A DNA stretch of 64,000 nucleotides from Corynebacterium freneyi (GCF_030408835.1 NZ_CP047357.1:1302001-1366000); one strand, 5' to 3'; positions 49,292 through 58,883 are shown, counted from the stretch's first letter. Numbers and translations are program-made. The notes: generated by a model not told the origin, from the letters alone.

Positions 49292-51264
49292 GCGCCGCAC
49301 CGCGTTCCGGCGCCTCGCCGCTGGCCGTCGCCCCGAGCTGCCACGACTGCGCCGGTGCGTCGCCCGCCCCGGCAGGCTCGCCCGTCATCGCGCTGGTCGG
49401 CGCACCCAACTCCGGCAAGTCGACCCTGTTCAACGCGTTGACCGGCGCCAAGGCCCAGATGGGCAACTGGCCGGGCACCACCGTCGAAGTCAGCCGCGGC
49501 GCGTGGAAGGCCGGCGACGTCACCTACGACGTCATCGACTTCCCCGGCGCCTACTCGCTCGACGCGATGAGCCCCGACGAGGAGCTCACCCGCGAGATGC
49601 TCATCAACCGCGAGTCGGAGGAGCGCCCGGACCTGGTCATCGTCGCCGTCGACGCGACAGCCCCGGCCCGCGGCCTGTACCTGTTCGCCGAGATCGCCGA
49701 GCACCCGTACCGCATGGTCGTGGCGCTGACGAAGACCGACGTCGCCGCCGCCCAGGGCGTCGACGTCGACGCCGGCGCGATGCAGGAGGCTCTCGGCGTC
49801 CCCGTCGTCGACGTCGACCCGCGCCGCCGCGCCGGCGTCGAGGACGTCCGCGTCGCCGTCGCCGGCGCGATGACCGGCTGTGCGCGCGTCATCCGGGCGG
49901 GGGCCGGCGAGGACGTCGACGCCGCCGACGAGGCCCGGTTCGCGTTCATCGACCGCGTCGTCGCCGCGTCGACCACCGACCGCGGCCAGAAGCCGACCTG
50001 GTCCGACCGCATCGACCGCGTCGCCCTCAATCCGTTCGCCGGTCCGCTGCTGTTCCTCGGCGTCATGTGGCTGGTGTTCCAGATCACCACCACCGTCGCC
50101 GCGCCGCTGCAGGACGGGTTGGAGGGCCTGATCACCGGCCCGATTTCCGATTGGGCGCGGTCGGCCATGGAGACCATCGGCCTCGGCGGTCCGATCCCGA
50201 CCGGCCTGGTCGTCGACGGTCTCATCGGCGGCGTGGGCATGGTGCTCACCTTCGCGCCGTTGATGGCGCTGATGTTCCTGTGCCTGGCCGTCCTGGAGGA
50301 CTCCGGCTACATGGCTCGCGCCGCCGTCGTCACCGACCGCGTCATGCGCGCGATCGGTCTGCCCGGCAAGGCGTTCATTCCACTCATCGTGGGCTTCGGC
50401 TGCAACGTGCCGGCGATTTCGGCGACGCGCGTGCTGGGCAACCCCCGCCACCGTATTCTCACGTCGCTGCTCATCCCGTTCACGTCCTGCTCGGCGCGGC
50501 TGACGGTGTACGTCATGCTCGCGGCGGTGTTCTTCCCGGGGTCGGCGGGCACGGTGGTGTTCGCCATGTACGTCATCTCCATCGGCCTGATCGTGCTGAC
50601 CGGCCTGGTGCTGCGGCACACGCTGTGGCGCACGATGCCGTCGGAGCCGCTGGTCATCGACCTGCCCGGCTACCAGCTGCCGATGCCCCGCCTGGCGCTG
50701 TCGGTGATGTGGGCGCGGCTGAAGGGCTTCCTGAAGACCGCCGGCGGCATCATCGTCATCACCGTCGTCGCCGTGTGGGCGCTGATGTCGGTGCCGGTGG
50801 TGCCGGGCCACGCCTTCGGCTCCGAGGAGCTGCCGCCGCGCGATTCCGCCTACGGCGCGGTGTCGGAGGCCGTCTCCCCGGTGTTCGCCCCGGCCGGCTT
50901 CGGGTCGTGGTCGCTGACCGGCACGCTGCTGACCGGTTTCGTGGCCAAGGAAGCCGTGATCTCCACGTGGGCGCAGACCTACGCGGTGGAGGACGTCACC
51001 GACGCCGACACCGAGGAGCAGCGCACGAGCCCGTTGGCAGACAACATCCGCGCCGACTTCGACCGCACCTCCGGCGGGCATGGCTTGGCGGCCGTGTGGG
51101 CGTTCATGATCTTCCTGCTGGCCTACACGCCGTGCGTGGCCACGGTGGCCGCCCAGAAGCGCGAGATCGGGTTGAAGTGGACGCTGTTCGGTTTGGCCAC
51201 GCAGTTGTTCGGGGCGTGGCTGTTGGCGGTGGCCGTTTTCCAGGTGCTGAAGGTGTTCCTGTGA
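49288..51264 (+). CDS. feoB: ferrous iron transporter FeoB
   Basis: FeoB imports Fe2+. The 658-residue protein has a short N-terminal segment with SCHDCAG, then the G domain (P-loop GAPNSGKS at 38-45, the NWPGTTVEV switch, DFPGAYSL, TKTD), a helical GDI-like part, and the membrane domain with Gate motifs (GCNVPAISATR, SCSARLTVYV). It is shorter than the ~770-residue E. coli protein, as is common in actinobacteria. ATG overlaps the feoA stop; its own stop overlaps the GTG of the next gene. Confidence 0.95.
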   Translation: MSAAPRSGASPLAVAPSCHDCAGASPAPAGSPVIALVGAPNSGKSTLFNALTGAKAQMGNWPGTTVEVSRGAWKAGDVTYDVIDFPGAYSLDAMSPDEELTREMLINRESEERPDLVIVAVDATAPARGLYLFAEIAEHPYRMVVALTKTDVAAAQGVDVDAGAMQEALGVPVVDVDPRRRAGVEDVRVAVAGAMTGCARVIRAGAGEDVDAADEARFAFIDRVVAASTTDRGQKPTWSDRIDRVALNPFAGPLLFLGVMWLVFQITTTVAAPLQDGLEGLITGPISDWARSAMETIGLGGPIPTGLVVDGLIGGVGMVLTFAPLMALMFLCLAVLEDSGYMARAAVVTDRVMRAIGLPGKAFIPLIVGFGCNVPAISATRVLGNPRHRILTSLLIPFTSCSARLTVYVMLAAVFFPGSAGTVVFAMYVISIGLIVLTGLVLRHTLWRTMPSEPLVIDLPGYQLPMPRLALSVMWARLKGFLKTAGGIIVITVVAVWALMSVPVVPGHAFGSEELPPRDSAYGAVSEAVSPVFAPAGFGSWSLTGTLLTGFVAKEAVISTWAQTYAVEDVTDADTEEQRTSPLADNIRADFDRTSGGHGLAAVWAFMIFLLAYTPCVATVAAQKREIGLKWTLFGLATQLFGAWLLAVAVFQVLKVFL

Positions 51265-51644
51265 GTTCCTTCCTGACGTCGGTGTTCGCCGGTCGCCGCC
51301 GGTTGCGTGACGACGACCGCGGCTCGGCGATCACCGGGCGGGAGCAAGAGCAGGTGCCGTCCCGATCCCCGCTGGCGGCGGTGCGTGAGGCGATCGCCGA
51401 CGGGGAGGTCTCCCGCGCCGACATCGCCGCCCGCACCGGGCTTACCCGCGCCACCGTCGACGCGGCCATCGAGCACCTCGAGCGCACGGGTGCGTTGCGC
51501 CGCGAACGCATGGCGTCGTCGTGCCCGGCGAGCGGGTGCGGCGGTTGCGCCCACGCCACGGCGGACGGTTCCGCGTGCTCGTCGTCACGCAACGGCGCGG
51601 GCACCCGCGGCCCCGTCGCCCTCGTGCTGACCCGTCGCCCCTGA
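51261..51644 (+). CDS. FeoC-like winged-helix protein with Cys cluster
   Basis: This 127-residue protein overlaps the feoB stop (GTGA). Residues ~30-72 form a winged helix (LAAVREAIADGEVSRADIAA, then RTGLTRATVDAAIEHLERTG). After it comes SSCPASGCGGCAH, three closely spaced cysteines like the iron-sulfur or metal site of FeoC/FeoC-like proteins. A fourth Cys follows at SACSSS. Probably it modulates FeoB or senses iron. The name is by position and architecture, not a firm family match. Confidence 0.75.
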   Translation: MSSFLTSVFAGRRRLRDDDRGSAITGREQEQVPSRSPLAAVREAIADGEVSRADIAARTGLTRATVDAAIEHLERTGALRRERMASSCPASGCGGCAHATADGSACSSSRNGAGTRGPVALVLTRRP

Positions 51645-51689
51645 CCACCGGGGCCACCCCGGCCCCGGTCATGCGACAATGGTCGGAAC

Positions 51690-53189
51690 ATGACTGACAC
51701 CCCCGACAACGACACGTACCCCGACGAGCGCCCCGACGACCGATACGACGGCGCGCCCGGCGGGATTCCGGCCGAGGACCGTGGCGGCCAACCCACCATC
51801 GGCGACCTCGACCTGGAGGCGCGTTCCTCGCTGCGCCGCCTGACCCGCGCGGCGACGCACACCACCGACGCCGAGGACATCACCGAGGTCGAGTACCGCC
51901 AGCTGCGACTCGAACGCGTCATCCTCCTCGGCGTGTGGACCCAGGGCACCCTCGCCGAAGCCGCGGCCGCCATGGACGAACTGGCCGCGCTGGCCGAAAC
52001 CGCCGGCTCCGAGGTCCTCGAAGCGGTGCTGCAGCGCCGCGACAAGCCCGACCCGGGAACCTACATCGGCTCCGGCAAGGTCGCGGAGCTGCGGGACATC
52101 GTCAAGGCCACCGGCGCCGACACCGTCATCGCCGACGGCGAACTGTCGCCCGGCCAGCTCGTCGCGCTGGAGGACAAGCTCGACGCCAAGGTCATCGACC
52201 GCACCATGCTCATCCTGGACATTTTCGCCCAGCACGCGAAGTCCAAGGAAGGCAAGGCGCAGGTGTCGCTGGCCCAGATGCAGTACCTGATCACCCGACT
52301 GCGCGGCTGGGGCCACTCCCTGTCGCGCCAGGCCGGCGGCCGCGCCGGCTCCAACGGCGGCGTGGGCCTGCGCGGCCCCGGTGAGACGAAGATCGAAACC
52401 GACCGTCGGCGGCTGCGCCAGGACATGGCGCGCATCCGCCGGGAACTCGCCGGGATGAAGACCTCCCGGGAGATCAAGCGCGCCCGCCGCAAGGCCGGGC
52501 ACCTGCCGCGCATCGCCATCGCCGGATACACCAACGCCGGCAAGTCGTCGCTGCTCAACGCCCTGACCGGCGCCGGCGTGCTCGTCGAAGACGCCCTGTT
52601 CGCAACGCTGGACCCGACGACGCGCCGCGCCGAGCTGCGCGACGGTCGCACGGTGATCATGACCGACACCGTCGGGTTCGTCCGCCACCTGCCCACCCAG
52701 CTGGTCGAGGCGTTCCGGTCGACGCTGGAGGAGATCCTCGAAGCCGACCTCATCCTCCACGTCGTCGACGGCTCGGACCCGTTCCCGCTGGAGCAGATCC
52801 GCACCGTCAACTCCGTCATCGAGGACATCGCCGCCGAGCAGGACGCCGAGGTGCCGCCGGAGCTGCTGGTGGTCAACAAGGTCGACCTCGCCGATCCGGC
52901 CACGATCGCGGAGCTGCGCCACGTCCTCGACGACGTCGTGTTCACCTCGGCCGCCACCGGGGAGGGCATCTCCGAGCTGGAGACCCGCATCGAACTGGCG
53001 CTCAACGCCATGGACGCCCACGTGTCCGTGCTCGTGCCCTTCGACCGCGGCGACGTGGTCTCGCGGCTGCACGAGGAGGCCACCGTCCTCGACGAGACCT
53101 ACGGCGCCGACGGCACGACCCTCGACGTGCGCCTGCCGCGGTCGATGGCCCGCGAGTTGCAGGAGTTCATCGTCGACCCGACCGCGTAA
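51690..53189 (+). CDS. hflX: GTPase HflX
   Basis: HflX is a ribosome-associated GTPase that splits stalled or hibernating ribosomes. The 499-residue protein has an acidic N-terminal extension (~60 residues), the N-terminal HflX domain (PDPGTYIGSGKVAELRDI, DGELSPGQLVALE), the coiled-coil RGPGETKIETDRRRLR, and the G domain with GYTNAGKSS from residue 279, DTVGFVRHLP and NKVD. The start is ATG 51690; a weak GACAAT lies nine bases upstream. The next gene's promoter overlaps its stop codon. Confidence 0.95.
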   Translation: MTDTPDNDTYPDERPDDRYDGAPGGIPAEDRGGQPTIGDLDLEARSSLRRLTRAATHTTDAEDITEVEYRQLRLERVILLGVWTQGTLAEAAAAMDELAALAETAGSEVLEAVLQRRDKPDPGTYIGSGKVAELRDIVKATGADTVIADGELSPGQLVALEDKLDAKVIDRTMLILDIFAQHAKSKEGKAQVSLAQMQYLITRLRGWGHSLSRQAGGRAGSNGGVGLRGPGETKIETDRRRLRQDMARIRRELAGMKTSREIKRARRKAGHLPRIAIAGYTNAGKSSLLNALTGAGVLVEDALFATLDPTTRRAELRDGRTVIMTDTVGFVRHLPTQLVEAFRSTLEEILEADLILHVVDGSDPFPLEQIRTVNSVIEDIAAEQDAEVPPELLVVNKVDLADPATIAELRHVLDDVVFTSAATGEGISELETRIELALNAMDAHVSVLVPFDRGDVVSRLHEEATVLDETYGADGTTLDVRLPRSMARELQEFIVDPTA

Positions 53190-53192
53190 CAT
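53187..53192 (+). promoter_or_regulatory. -10 hexamer for leaderless permease, overlapping hflX stop
   Basis: TAACAT, whose first three bases are the hflX TAA stop, is followed by exactly 7 bases and GTG 53200. Confidence 0.5.
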
Positions 53193-53199
53193 CACGCGG

Positions 53200-54588
53200 G
53201 TGACCAACGAGCATCATCCCACGGACCCCGCCCCGACCCACCCCTCCGGCACCGCCGCGGACGTGGACCACCCCGACCATCCCGATCACCCGGCCGCCCG
53301 CGGTCGACTGTTCGGCTGGGACGTCCACGGCGACGGCCGCACCATCGCTCCGGGCGCCGTCGTCGCCCCGGAGGAGCGGCTGGATTGGCCGCGCACCATC
53401 GGCATCGGCATGCAGCACGTCATCGCCATGTTCGGCGCGACGCTGCTGGTGCCGCTGCTGACCGGCTTCCCCGTCAACACCACGCTGCTGTTCTCGGGCC
53501 TGGGCACCATCCTGTTCCTGCTCATCACCCGCAACCGGCTGCCCAGTTACCTCGGTTCGTCGTTCGCGTTCATCGCCCCGCTGATGGCCACCCAGGCGCA
53601 GGGCATCGGCGCGCAGGCCGGCGTCGTCGTCACGGCGGGCGCGGCGCTGGTGCTGGTGGGCCTCATCGTGAAGAAGGCCGGGCGCCGGGTGCTCGACGCC
53701 GTCATGCCGCCTGCGGTCACGGGTGCGATCGTGGCGCTCATCGGCTTCAACCTGGCGCCGGTGGCGGCGACGAATTTCGCCACGCAGCCGCTGGTGGCGG
53801 CGGTGACAATGCTGACCATCCTCGTGGCCACCGTCGCCGGCCGCGGCATGGTCGCGCGCCTCGGCGTGCTCATCGGCGTCGTCGTCGGGTGGGCGTTCGC
53901 CGCGGCCACCGGCAATCTGTCGCCGGAGTCGACGGCGTCGGTGCGGGAGGCCGCGTGGTTCGGCCTGCCGACGTTCCACGCCCCGGAGTTCCACCTCAAC
54001 GCCATGCTCATCGGTCTGCCGGTGATCGTGGTGCTCATCGCGGAAAACGTCGGCCACGTCAAGGCGGTGTCGGCGATGACGGGCCGCAACCTCGACGATC
54101 TGGCCGGCGACGCGCTCATCGCCGATGGTCTGGCCACGACGTTGGCGGGCTCGGCCGGCGGTTCGGGCACGACCACCTACGCGGAGAACATCGGCGTCAT
54201 GGCCGCCACCCGCGTGTACTCGACGGCGGCGTACTGGGTGGCGGCGTTTACGGCGATCGCCCTGGCGTTCATCCCGAAGTTCGGTGCGCTGATCCTCACC
54301 ATTCCCGAGGGCGTGCTCGGCGGTGCGACGCTGGTGCTCTACGGGCTCATCGGCATGCTGGGCGTGCGCATTTGGATGGACAACGGCGTCGACTTCAACA
54401 ATCCGGTCAACCTCGTCGCCGCGGCGACGGCGATGATCGCCGGCATCGGCAACCTGACCCTGTCCATCGGTTCGCTGGAGCTGGAGGGCATCGCGTGGGG
54501 GTCGGTGGGCATCATCGTCGGCTACCCGATTCTGCGGTGGCTCTACCGTCGCGTCGGCGAGGGGCAGTTCACGACGGTCAAGGAGTAG
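53200..54588 (+). CDS. nucleobase:cation symporter-2 (uracil permease type)
   Basis: This 462-residue membrane protein has about 14 hydrophobic segments and NCS2 signatures: GIGMQHVIAMFGATLLVPLL (first helix), LPSYLGSSFAFIAP, and AENVGHVKAVSAMTGRNLDD, with the conserved Glu of UraA/PyrP. The closest functional pattern is UraA, so uracil is the likely substrate; xanthine transport cannot be excluded. The N-terminus is His/Asp-rich (HPDHPDHPAA). Leaderless-type GTG. Convergent with ptsH across a perfect hairpin. Confidence 0.88.
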   Translation: MTNEHHPTDPAPTHPSGTAADVDHPDHPDHPAARGRLFGWDVHGDGRTIAPGAVVAPEERLDWPRTIGIGMQHVIAMFGATLLVPLLTGFPVNTTLLFSGLGTILFLLITRNRLPSYLGSSFAFIAPLMATQAQGIGAQAGVVVTAGAALVLVGLIVKKAGRRVLDAVMPPAVTGAIVALIGFNLAPVAATNFATQPLVAAVTMLTILVATVAGRGMVARLGVLIGVVVGWAFAAATGNLSPESTASVREAAWFGLPTFHAPEFHLNAMLIGLPVIVVLIAENVGHVKAVSAMTGRNLDDLAGDALIADGLATTLAGSAGGSGTTTYAENIGVMAATRVYSTAAYWVAAFTAIALAFIPKFGALILTIPEGVLGGATLVLYGLIGMLGVRIWMDNGVDFNNPVNLVAAATAMIAGIGNLTLSIGSLELEGIAWGSVGIIVGYPILRWLYRRVGEGQFTTVKE

Positions 54589-54609
54589 CGGGGCACCGGG
54601 TTTTCGCGT

Positions 54610-54662
54610 GACGACGACGGGCCCCGACCGGATCGCTGTTCCGGTCGGGGCCCGTCGTCGTC
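54610..54662. terminator. 23-bp perfect bidirectional terminator
   Basis: The left arm (54610-54632) and right arm (54640-54662) are perfectly complementary over 23 bases with a 7-base loop. It lies between the convergent uracil permease and ptsH genes and should serve both. The left base is preceded by GCGTGACGACG, close to the recurrent word. Confidence 0.8.
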
Positions 54663-54675
54663 GACTATCGACGGA

Positions 54676-54948
54676 TCACTCGTCGTCGAGGTTGCGCTCG
54701 ATGAGGGCGGCGATCTTCTCCACGGCGTCGGCGTCGTCGGAGGTGACGGTGACCTGGTCGCCGTGCTCGGCGCCGAGGGCCATGATCATCAGGGAGCTGG
54801 CGGCGTCGGCGGGCTCGTCATCGTCGTCGCCGTCGACGAGCTCGATGAGGATCTCCTCGTCGTACTCCGCCGCTGCATCGGCGATGAGGGTGGCGGGGCG
54901 GGCGTGCAGGCCGACGGTGGAGCCGACGGTGACGGTCTTGGAGGCCAT
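54676..54948 (-). CDS. ptsH: phosphocarrier protein HPr
   Basis: HPr passes phosphate from EI to the sugar-specific EIIA domains. The 90-residue protein has the phospho-His motif GLHARPA (His15) and the later helix SSLMIMALGAEHGD. It carries the acidic insert DGDDDDEPAD before the regulatory-serine region, which I also remember in corynebacterial HPr. It is last in the minus-strand fructose block, 54 bases after ptsF. Confidence 0.96.
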   Translation of the reverse strand: MASKTVTVGSTVGLHARPATLIADAAAEYDEEILIELVDGDDDDEPADAASSLMIMALGAEHGDQVTVTSDDADAVEKIAALIERNLDDE

Positions 54949-55002
54949 TGGGAATGGTCCTTTCTGTCGAGCGGATTACGTGGAAGCCGTTGGTGAACGA
55001 TT

Positions 55003-57099
55003 TTACGCGGATGCGGCGGCCGCGGCGGGGGCGTCCGCAGGATCGGCGCTCGCCGAGTCGACGGCGGTCTTGCGGGGCCACAGCTGCTTGGCCGCGGTGA
55101 CCGCAATCGCGCCGACGATGGCGCCGATGATGATTGCGACGAACCAGCCGAGGACGTTGTCGATGGCGAAGAAGACGAACACGCCGCCGTGCGGTGCGCG
55201 GGACGCGGCGCCGAAGGCCATGGACAGTGCGCCGGTGACCGCGCCGCCGGCCATCATCGAGGGGATGACGCGCAGCGGGTCGGCTGCGGCGAAGGGGATG
55301 GCGCCTTCGGAGATGAACGATGCGCCGAGCAGCCAGCCGGCCTTGCCGTTTTCGCGTTCGGCCTGCGTGTACAGCGACGGGCGCAGCGCGGAGGACAGCG
55401 CCATGGCCAGCGGCGGCACCATGCCGGCGCCCATGACGGCGGCCATGACCTGCAGGGAGGCTTCGTCGCCGGTGGACAGGCCGGCGGTGGCGAACAGGTA
55501 GGCGGCCTTGTTGATCGGCCCGCCCATGTCGGAGCACATCATCAGGCCGACGATGATGCCCAGCAGGATCGCGGAGTTGCCGGACATGCCGCCGAGCCAG
55601 TCGGTCAGGGCGTTCATCAGGGAGGTCAGCGGTCGGCCGAGGAAGAGGAACATGATCAGGCCGACGCCCATGGAGGCGACGAGTGGCACGACGACCACGG
55701 GCATGAGCGACGCGAGCCAGCGGGGCACGCTCAGGGAGGTCAGCCACAGTGCGATGAGGCCGGCGAGGATGCCAGTGACCAGGCCGCCGAGGAATCCGGC
55801 GCCGATGGCCACGGAGATGGCGCCGCCGATGAAGCCCGGCGCGATGCCGGGGCGTCCGGCCAGGCCGAAGGCGATGAAGGCCGACAGGATGGCGACGATG
55901 GCGCTCATGCCGAAGTTGCCCGTGGCGAAGAGGATGGCGCCGAGGTAGAGCATGAGGTCGGAGCGGTCGACGACGGTGACGGTGCCGTCGTCCATGGTGA
56001 TTTCGTTGCCCGGCAGGTTCCAGGGGGTGTAGGCCTGCGAGACGCGGTCGGCGACGTCGGCGACTTCGTAGCCGCCGAACAGGAAGCCGAGGGCGAGCAG
56101 CAGGCCGCCGGCGGCGACGAAGGGGATCATGTAGCTGACGCCGGTCATGACGGCTTGCTGGATGCGCTTGCCCCAGCTCAGGGAGGAACCACCCGGGCTT
56201 GACGACGAGTCGGCGTCGTCGGCGCCGGCCGTGCCGGACACCCGCTTGGCGTCGGGGTTGCCGGCGGCGGCGATGGCCTCGTCGATCATCGCGGTCGGTT
56301 CGTTGATGGCCCGTTTGACGCCGGATTCGATGACGGGCTTGCCGGCGAATCGGGCGCGGTCCTTGACGCCGACGTCGGTGGCGAAGATGACGGCGTCGGC
56401 GGCGGCGATGGTCTCGGCCGGAAGCGGCTTCACCGCCGAGGAGCCCTGGGTTTCGACGGTGACCTCGACGTCGTCGCGGTCGTCGGCGGCCTGCGTCAGC
56501 GAGTCGGCGGCCATGTAGGTGTGGGCGATGCCGGTGGGGCACGCGGTGATGGCGACGATGCGGGTCACCGACTTCGTCGGCTCGGTCGGAGCCGGTTCCG
56601 GCTTCTTCGCCGCGGCGGTCGGCTCGGATGCGGTCTTCTGGGCGGTGCCGGCGATGCGGGCGTCGACGACGTCGACGATCTCCTCCGGCGTGGCCGCACC
56701 GCGCAGGGCGGCGCGGAAATCCTTCTTGACCAGCCCGCGGGCCAGCTTGGACAGGATTTTCAGGTGGGCCTTGCCGCCGCCTGCGGGAGCGGCGATGAGG
56801 AAGACCAGATCGGCGGGGCCGTCGGGGCCCTGGAAATCGACCGGCTTCGACAGGCGGGCGAAGGCCAGCGTCGGCTCGGCGACGGACTCGGAACGGCAGT
56901 GGGGGATGGCCACGCCGCCGGGGACGCCGGTGCCGGACTTGGCTTCGCGCTCCAGGGCGTCGGCGGCCAGTTCATCGGCGTCGGCGGCGCGGCCGGCGGT
57001 GGTGACCAGCGCCGCCAGATGCCGGATGACGGCTTCCGGGGCATCGCCCGGGGCGACGTCGAGGTCGACGAGCTCCGGAAGGATGACCTGGGGTGACAT
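55003..57099 (-). CDS. ptsF: fructose PTS EIIABC component
   Basis: This single 698-residue protein imports fructose and phosphorylates it to fructose 1-phosphate. Order: EIIA (residues 1-150, phospho-His in AIPHCRSE, His67), a Pro/Ala linker, EIIB (~178-280, phospho-Cys in AITACPTGIAHT, Cys187), and EIIC (~310-675) with about eight to ten helices (GVSYMIPFVAAGGLLLALGF; GPINKAAYLF). An Ala-rich tail ends it. It lies downstream of fruK and upstream of ptsH on the same strand. A CGTCGTCAAGC copy lies in a Ser-rich linker and uses TCA. Confidence 0.95.
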   Translation of the reverse strand: MSPQVILPELVDLDVAPGDAPEAVIRHLAALVTTAGRAADADELAADALEREAKSGTGVPGGVAIPHCRSESVAEPTLAFARLSKPVDFQGPDGPADLVFLIAAPAGGGKAHLKILSKLARGLVKKDFRAALRGAATPEEIVDVVDARIAGTAQKTASEPTAAAKKPEPAPTEPTKSVTRIVAITACPTGIAHTYMAADSLTQAADDRDDVEVTVETQGSSAVKPLPAETIAAADAVIFATDVGVKDRARFAGKPVIESGVKRAINEPTAMIDEAIAAAGNPDAKRVSGTAGADDADSSSSPGGSSLSWGKRIQQAVMTGVSYMIPFVAAGGLLLALGFLFGGYEVADVADRVSQAYTPWNLPGNEITMDDGTVTVVDRSDLMLYLGAILFATGNFGMSAIVAILSAFIAFGLAGRPGIAPGFIGGAISVAIGAGFLGGLVTGILAGLIALWLTSLSVPRWLASLMPVVVVPLVASMGVGLIMFLFLGRPLTSLMNALTDWLGGMSGNSAILLGIIVGLMMCSDMGGPINKAAYLFATAGLSTGDEASLQVMAAVMGAGMVPPLAMALSSALRPSLYTQAERENGKAGWLLGASFISEGAIPFAAADPLRVIPSMMAGGAVTGALSMAFGAASRAPHGGVFVFFAIDNVLGWFVAIIIGAIVGAIAVTAAKQLWPRKTAVDSASADPADAPAAAAASA

Positions 57100-57141
57100 T
57101 GGGAACTCCTTTTCGAAGCGTGGGAAGGGGGCGGCGGGTGC

Positions 57142-58107
57142 CTAGACTTCCCGGACGACGACGGCGCCGGGGTTCGTTTGATCGGGGCGGGGGATGGTGG
57201 TGCCGGGCAAGGCGGTGGCGGCCGAACCGTAGGCGACCGCCTGGCCCAGGGCACCGGCCGCGTCGAGCCCGTCTTCGCGGGCGAGCAGGTAACCGGCCAG
57301 GGAGCTGTCCCCGGCGCCGACCGTCGACAGCGGAACGATCGGGGGAGGGGTCGCGGCGAGGGCCGGGCCGTCGTCAAGCACGAGAACCGCGCCGGCCGCA
57401 CCCAAGGTGACCAGCACCTCGCCGACTCCGGCGGCGTTGAGCTTCCGTGCGGCGGCGACGACCGGGGCCAGATCGCCCGCGGCGGCGCGGCGCTCCAACT
57501 CGGCGCCGTCGATCCCGGCGAGCTGACCCAGCTCCAGGCCGTTGGGCTTCATGACTTCGGGCGCGGCGGTCGGGAAGGCCTCGCCCAGGGCGATCAGCGG
57601 TGCATCGGAGGTGTCGACGGCGATGCCGGCGTCCGGATTGGCCTCGCGGACGCGGCGCACGCACGTGGCCAAGAAATCAACCGGGGCACCCGGCGGCAGC
57701 GAACCGGCGAGCACCACCCAGGACGCCTGCGGCGCATGGTGAGCCAGACGCTCGAGCATCCGCAGCGCATCGGCGTCGGCCAGGTGCGCGCCCGGGGTGT
57801 TGAGCTTCGTGGTGGTGCCGTCGTCTTCGACGATGGTGAGGTTCACGCGGGCTTCGTCGGGAAGATCGATGACCTCGTGGGGGATGTCGGTCTGCGCCAT
57901 CAGCCGGGAAAAGAGCCCGGACTTCGCAGCCGGGTACAGCGCCAGCGTGTCGTGTCCGGCGTTGCGCACGGCGGCCGAGACGTTGATGCCCTTGCCGCCG
58001 GGCACGTCCGACTGCATGGACAGGCGGTAGACCCCGCCGCGTTCGAGCCGGCCCTTGACGGTGGTGGTGCGGTCGATGGAGGGATTGGCGGTGAGGGTGA
58101 GGATCAT
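57142..58107 (-). CDS. fruK: 1-phosphofructokinase
   Basis: FruK phosphorylates fructose 1-phosphate to fructose 1,6-bisphosphate. The 321-residue PfkB-family protein has MILTLTANPSIDRT at the start, DVPGGKGINVS (residues ~34-44) and the C-terminal signature VGAGDSSLAGYL with the catalytic Asp. ATG 58107 overlaps the stop of the DeoR regulator gene by four bases. The recurrent word here is read as CTT-GAC-GAC, with a rare Leu codon. Confidence 0.95.
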   Translation of the reverse strand: MILTLTANPSIDRTTTVKGRLERGGVYRLSMQSDVPGGKGINVSAAVRNAGHDTLALYPAAKSGLFSRLMAQTDIPHEVIDLPDEARVNLTIVEDDGTTTKLNTPGAHLADADALRMLERLAHHAPQASWVVLAGSLPPGAPVDFLATCVRRVREANPDAGIAVDTSDAPLIALGEAFPTAAPEVMKPNGLELGQLAGIDGAELERRAAAGDLAPVVAAARKLNAAGVGEVLVTLGAAGAVLVLDDGPALAATPPPIVPLSTVGAGDSSLAGYLLAREDGLDAAGALGQAVAYGSAATALPGTTIPRPDQTNPGAVVVREV

Positions 58108-58883
58108 TGTGCGATCATCACCGTGACATCGTGATCGCGCAGGTCGTCGATGAAGCCCTGCGGGGCCGACGGGTCGGTGATGACGACGTCGATGTCGTCG
58201 AGAGCGGCGAAGCTGACCAGGAAGTCCCGGCCGAGCTTCGTCGAGTCGCACATCACCACCACCTTGCGGGCGTTGGTGATCATGGCGCGCTTGACCGCGG
58301 CTTCCTGCGGGTCGGCCGTGGATAGCCCGTGGTCGATGGTCAGGGCGTTGGAGCCGATGAACGCGACGTCGGCGCGCATGAGCGCCAGCGTCCGCAGCGC
58401 GGTGTCGCCGACGACGGCCTGGGTGATCGCGCGGACCTGGCCGCCGAGCAACTGCAGCTCGATGTACGGCGCACCCGCCAGGGTCAGGGCGCTGGGCAGG
58501 GAATTGGTGACCACCGACCAGTGGCGCTCCTCGGGGAAGGCCGCCATGAGTTCGGCGAGCGCCTCGGTGGTGGTGCCGGCGTCGAGGAAGATGCCGCCGC
58601 CGGAGGAGGGCAGGAAGTCGATGGCCGCGCGGGCGATGGAGCGCTTGGCGTCCTTCTGGGCCTTCTTGCGGGCGTCCACGCTGACCTCGATGGTCTGGAA
58701 CGACTTCGCGGCGACGGCGCCGCCGTGGACGCGGTGCACGGCGCCCTCGGCGTCGAGCTGCGAGAGGTCGCGGCGGATGGTTTCCGCGGTGACGTCGAAG
58801 TGGTGCGCGAGGTCGGAGACCGTCACCCTGCCTTCCACGGCCGTCAATGAAGCGATTTTGCGCCTGCGTTCTTCTGCGTACAC
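58104..58883 (-). CDS. fruR: DeoR-family fructose regulator
   Basis: This 259-residue repressor has an N-terminal helix-turn-helix (residues ~18-52: RVTVSDLAHHFDVTAETIRRD) and the DeoR sugar-phosphate-binding domain (IFLDAGTTTEALAELM; VVTNSLPSALTLAG). It most likely senses fructose 1-phosphate and controls fruR-fruK-ptsF and perhaps ptsI and ptsH, as in C. glutamicum. It is first in the minus-strand block and divergent from ptsI across a 332-base gap. Confidence 0.92.
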   Translation of the reverse strand: MYAEERRRKIASLTAVEGRVTVSDLAHHFDVTAETIRRDLSQLDAEGAVHRVHGGAVAAKSFQTIEVSVDARKKAQKDAKRSIARAAIDFLPSSGGGIFLDAGTTTEALAELMAAFPEERHWSVVTNSLPSALTLAGAPYIELQLLGGQVRAITQAVVGDTALRTLALMRADVAFIGSNALTIDHGLSTADPQEAAVKRAMITNARKVVVMCDSTKLGRDFLVSFAALDDIDVVITDPSAPQGFIDDLRDHDVTVMIAQ

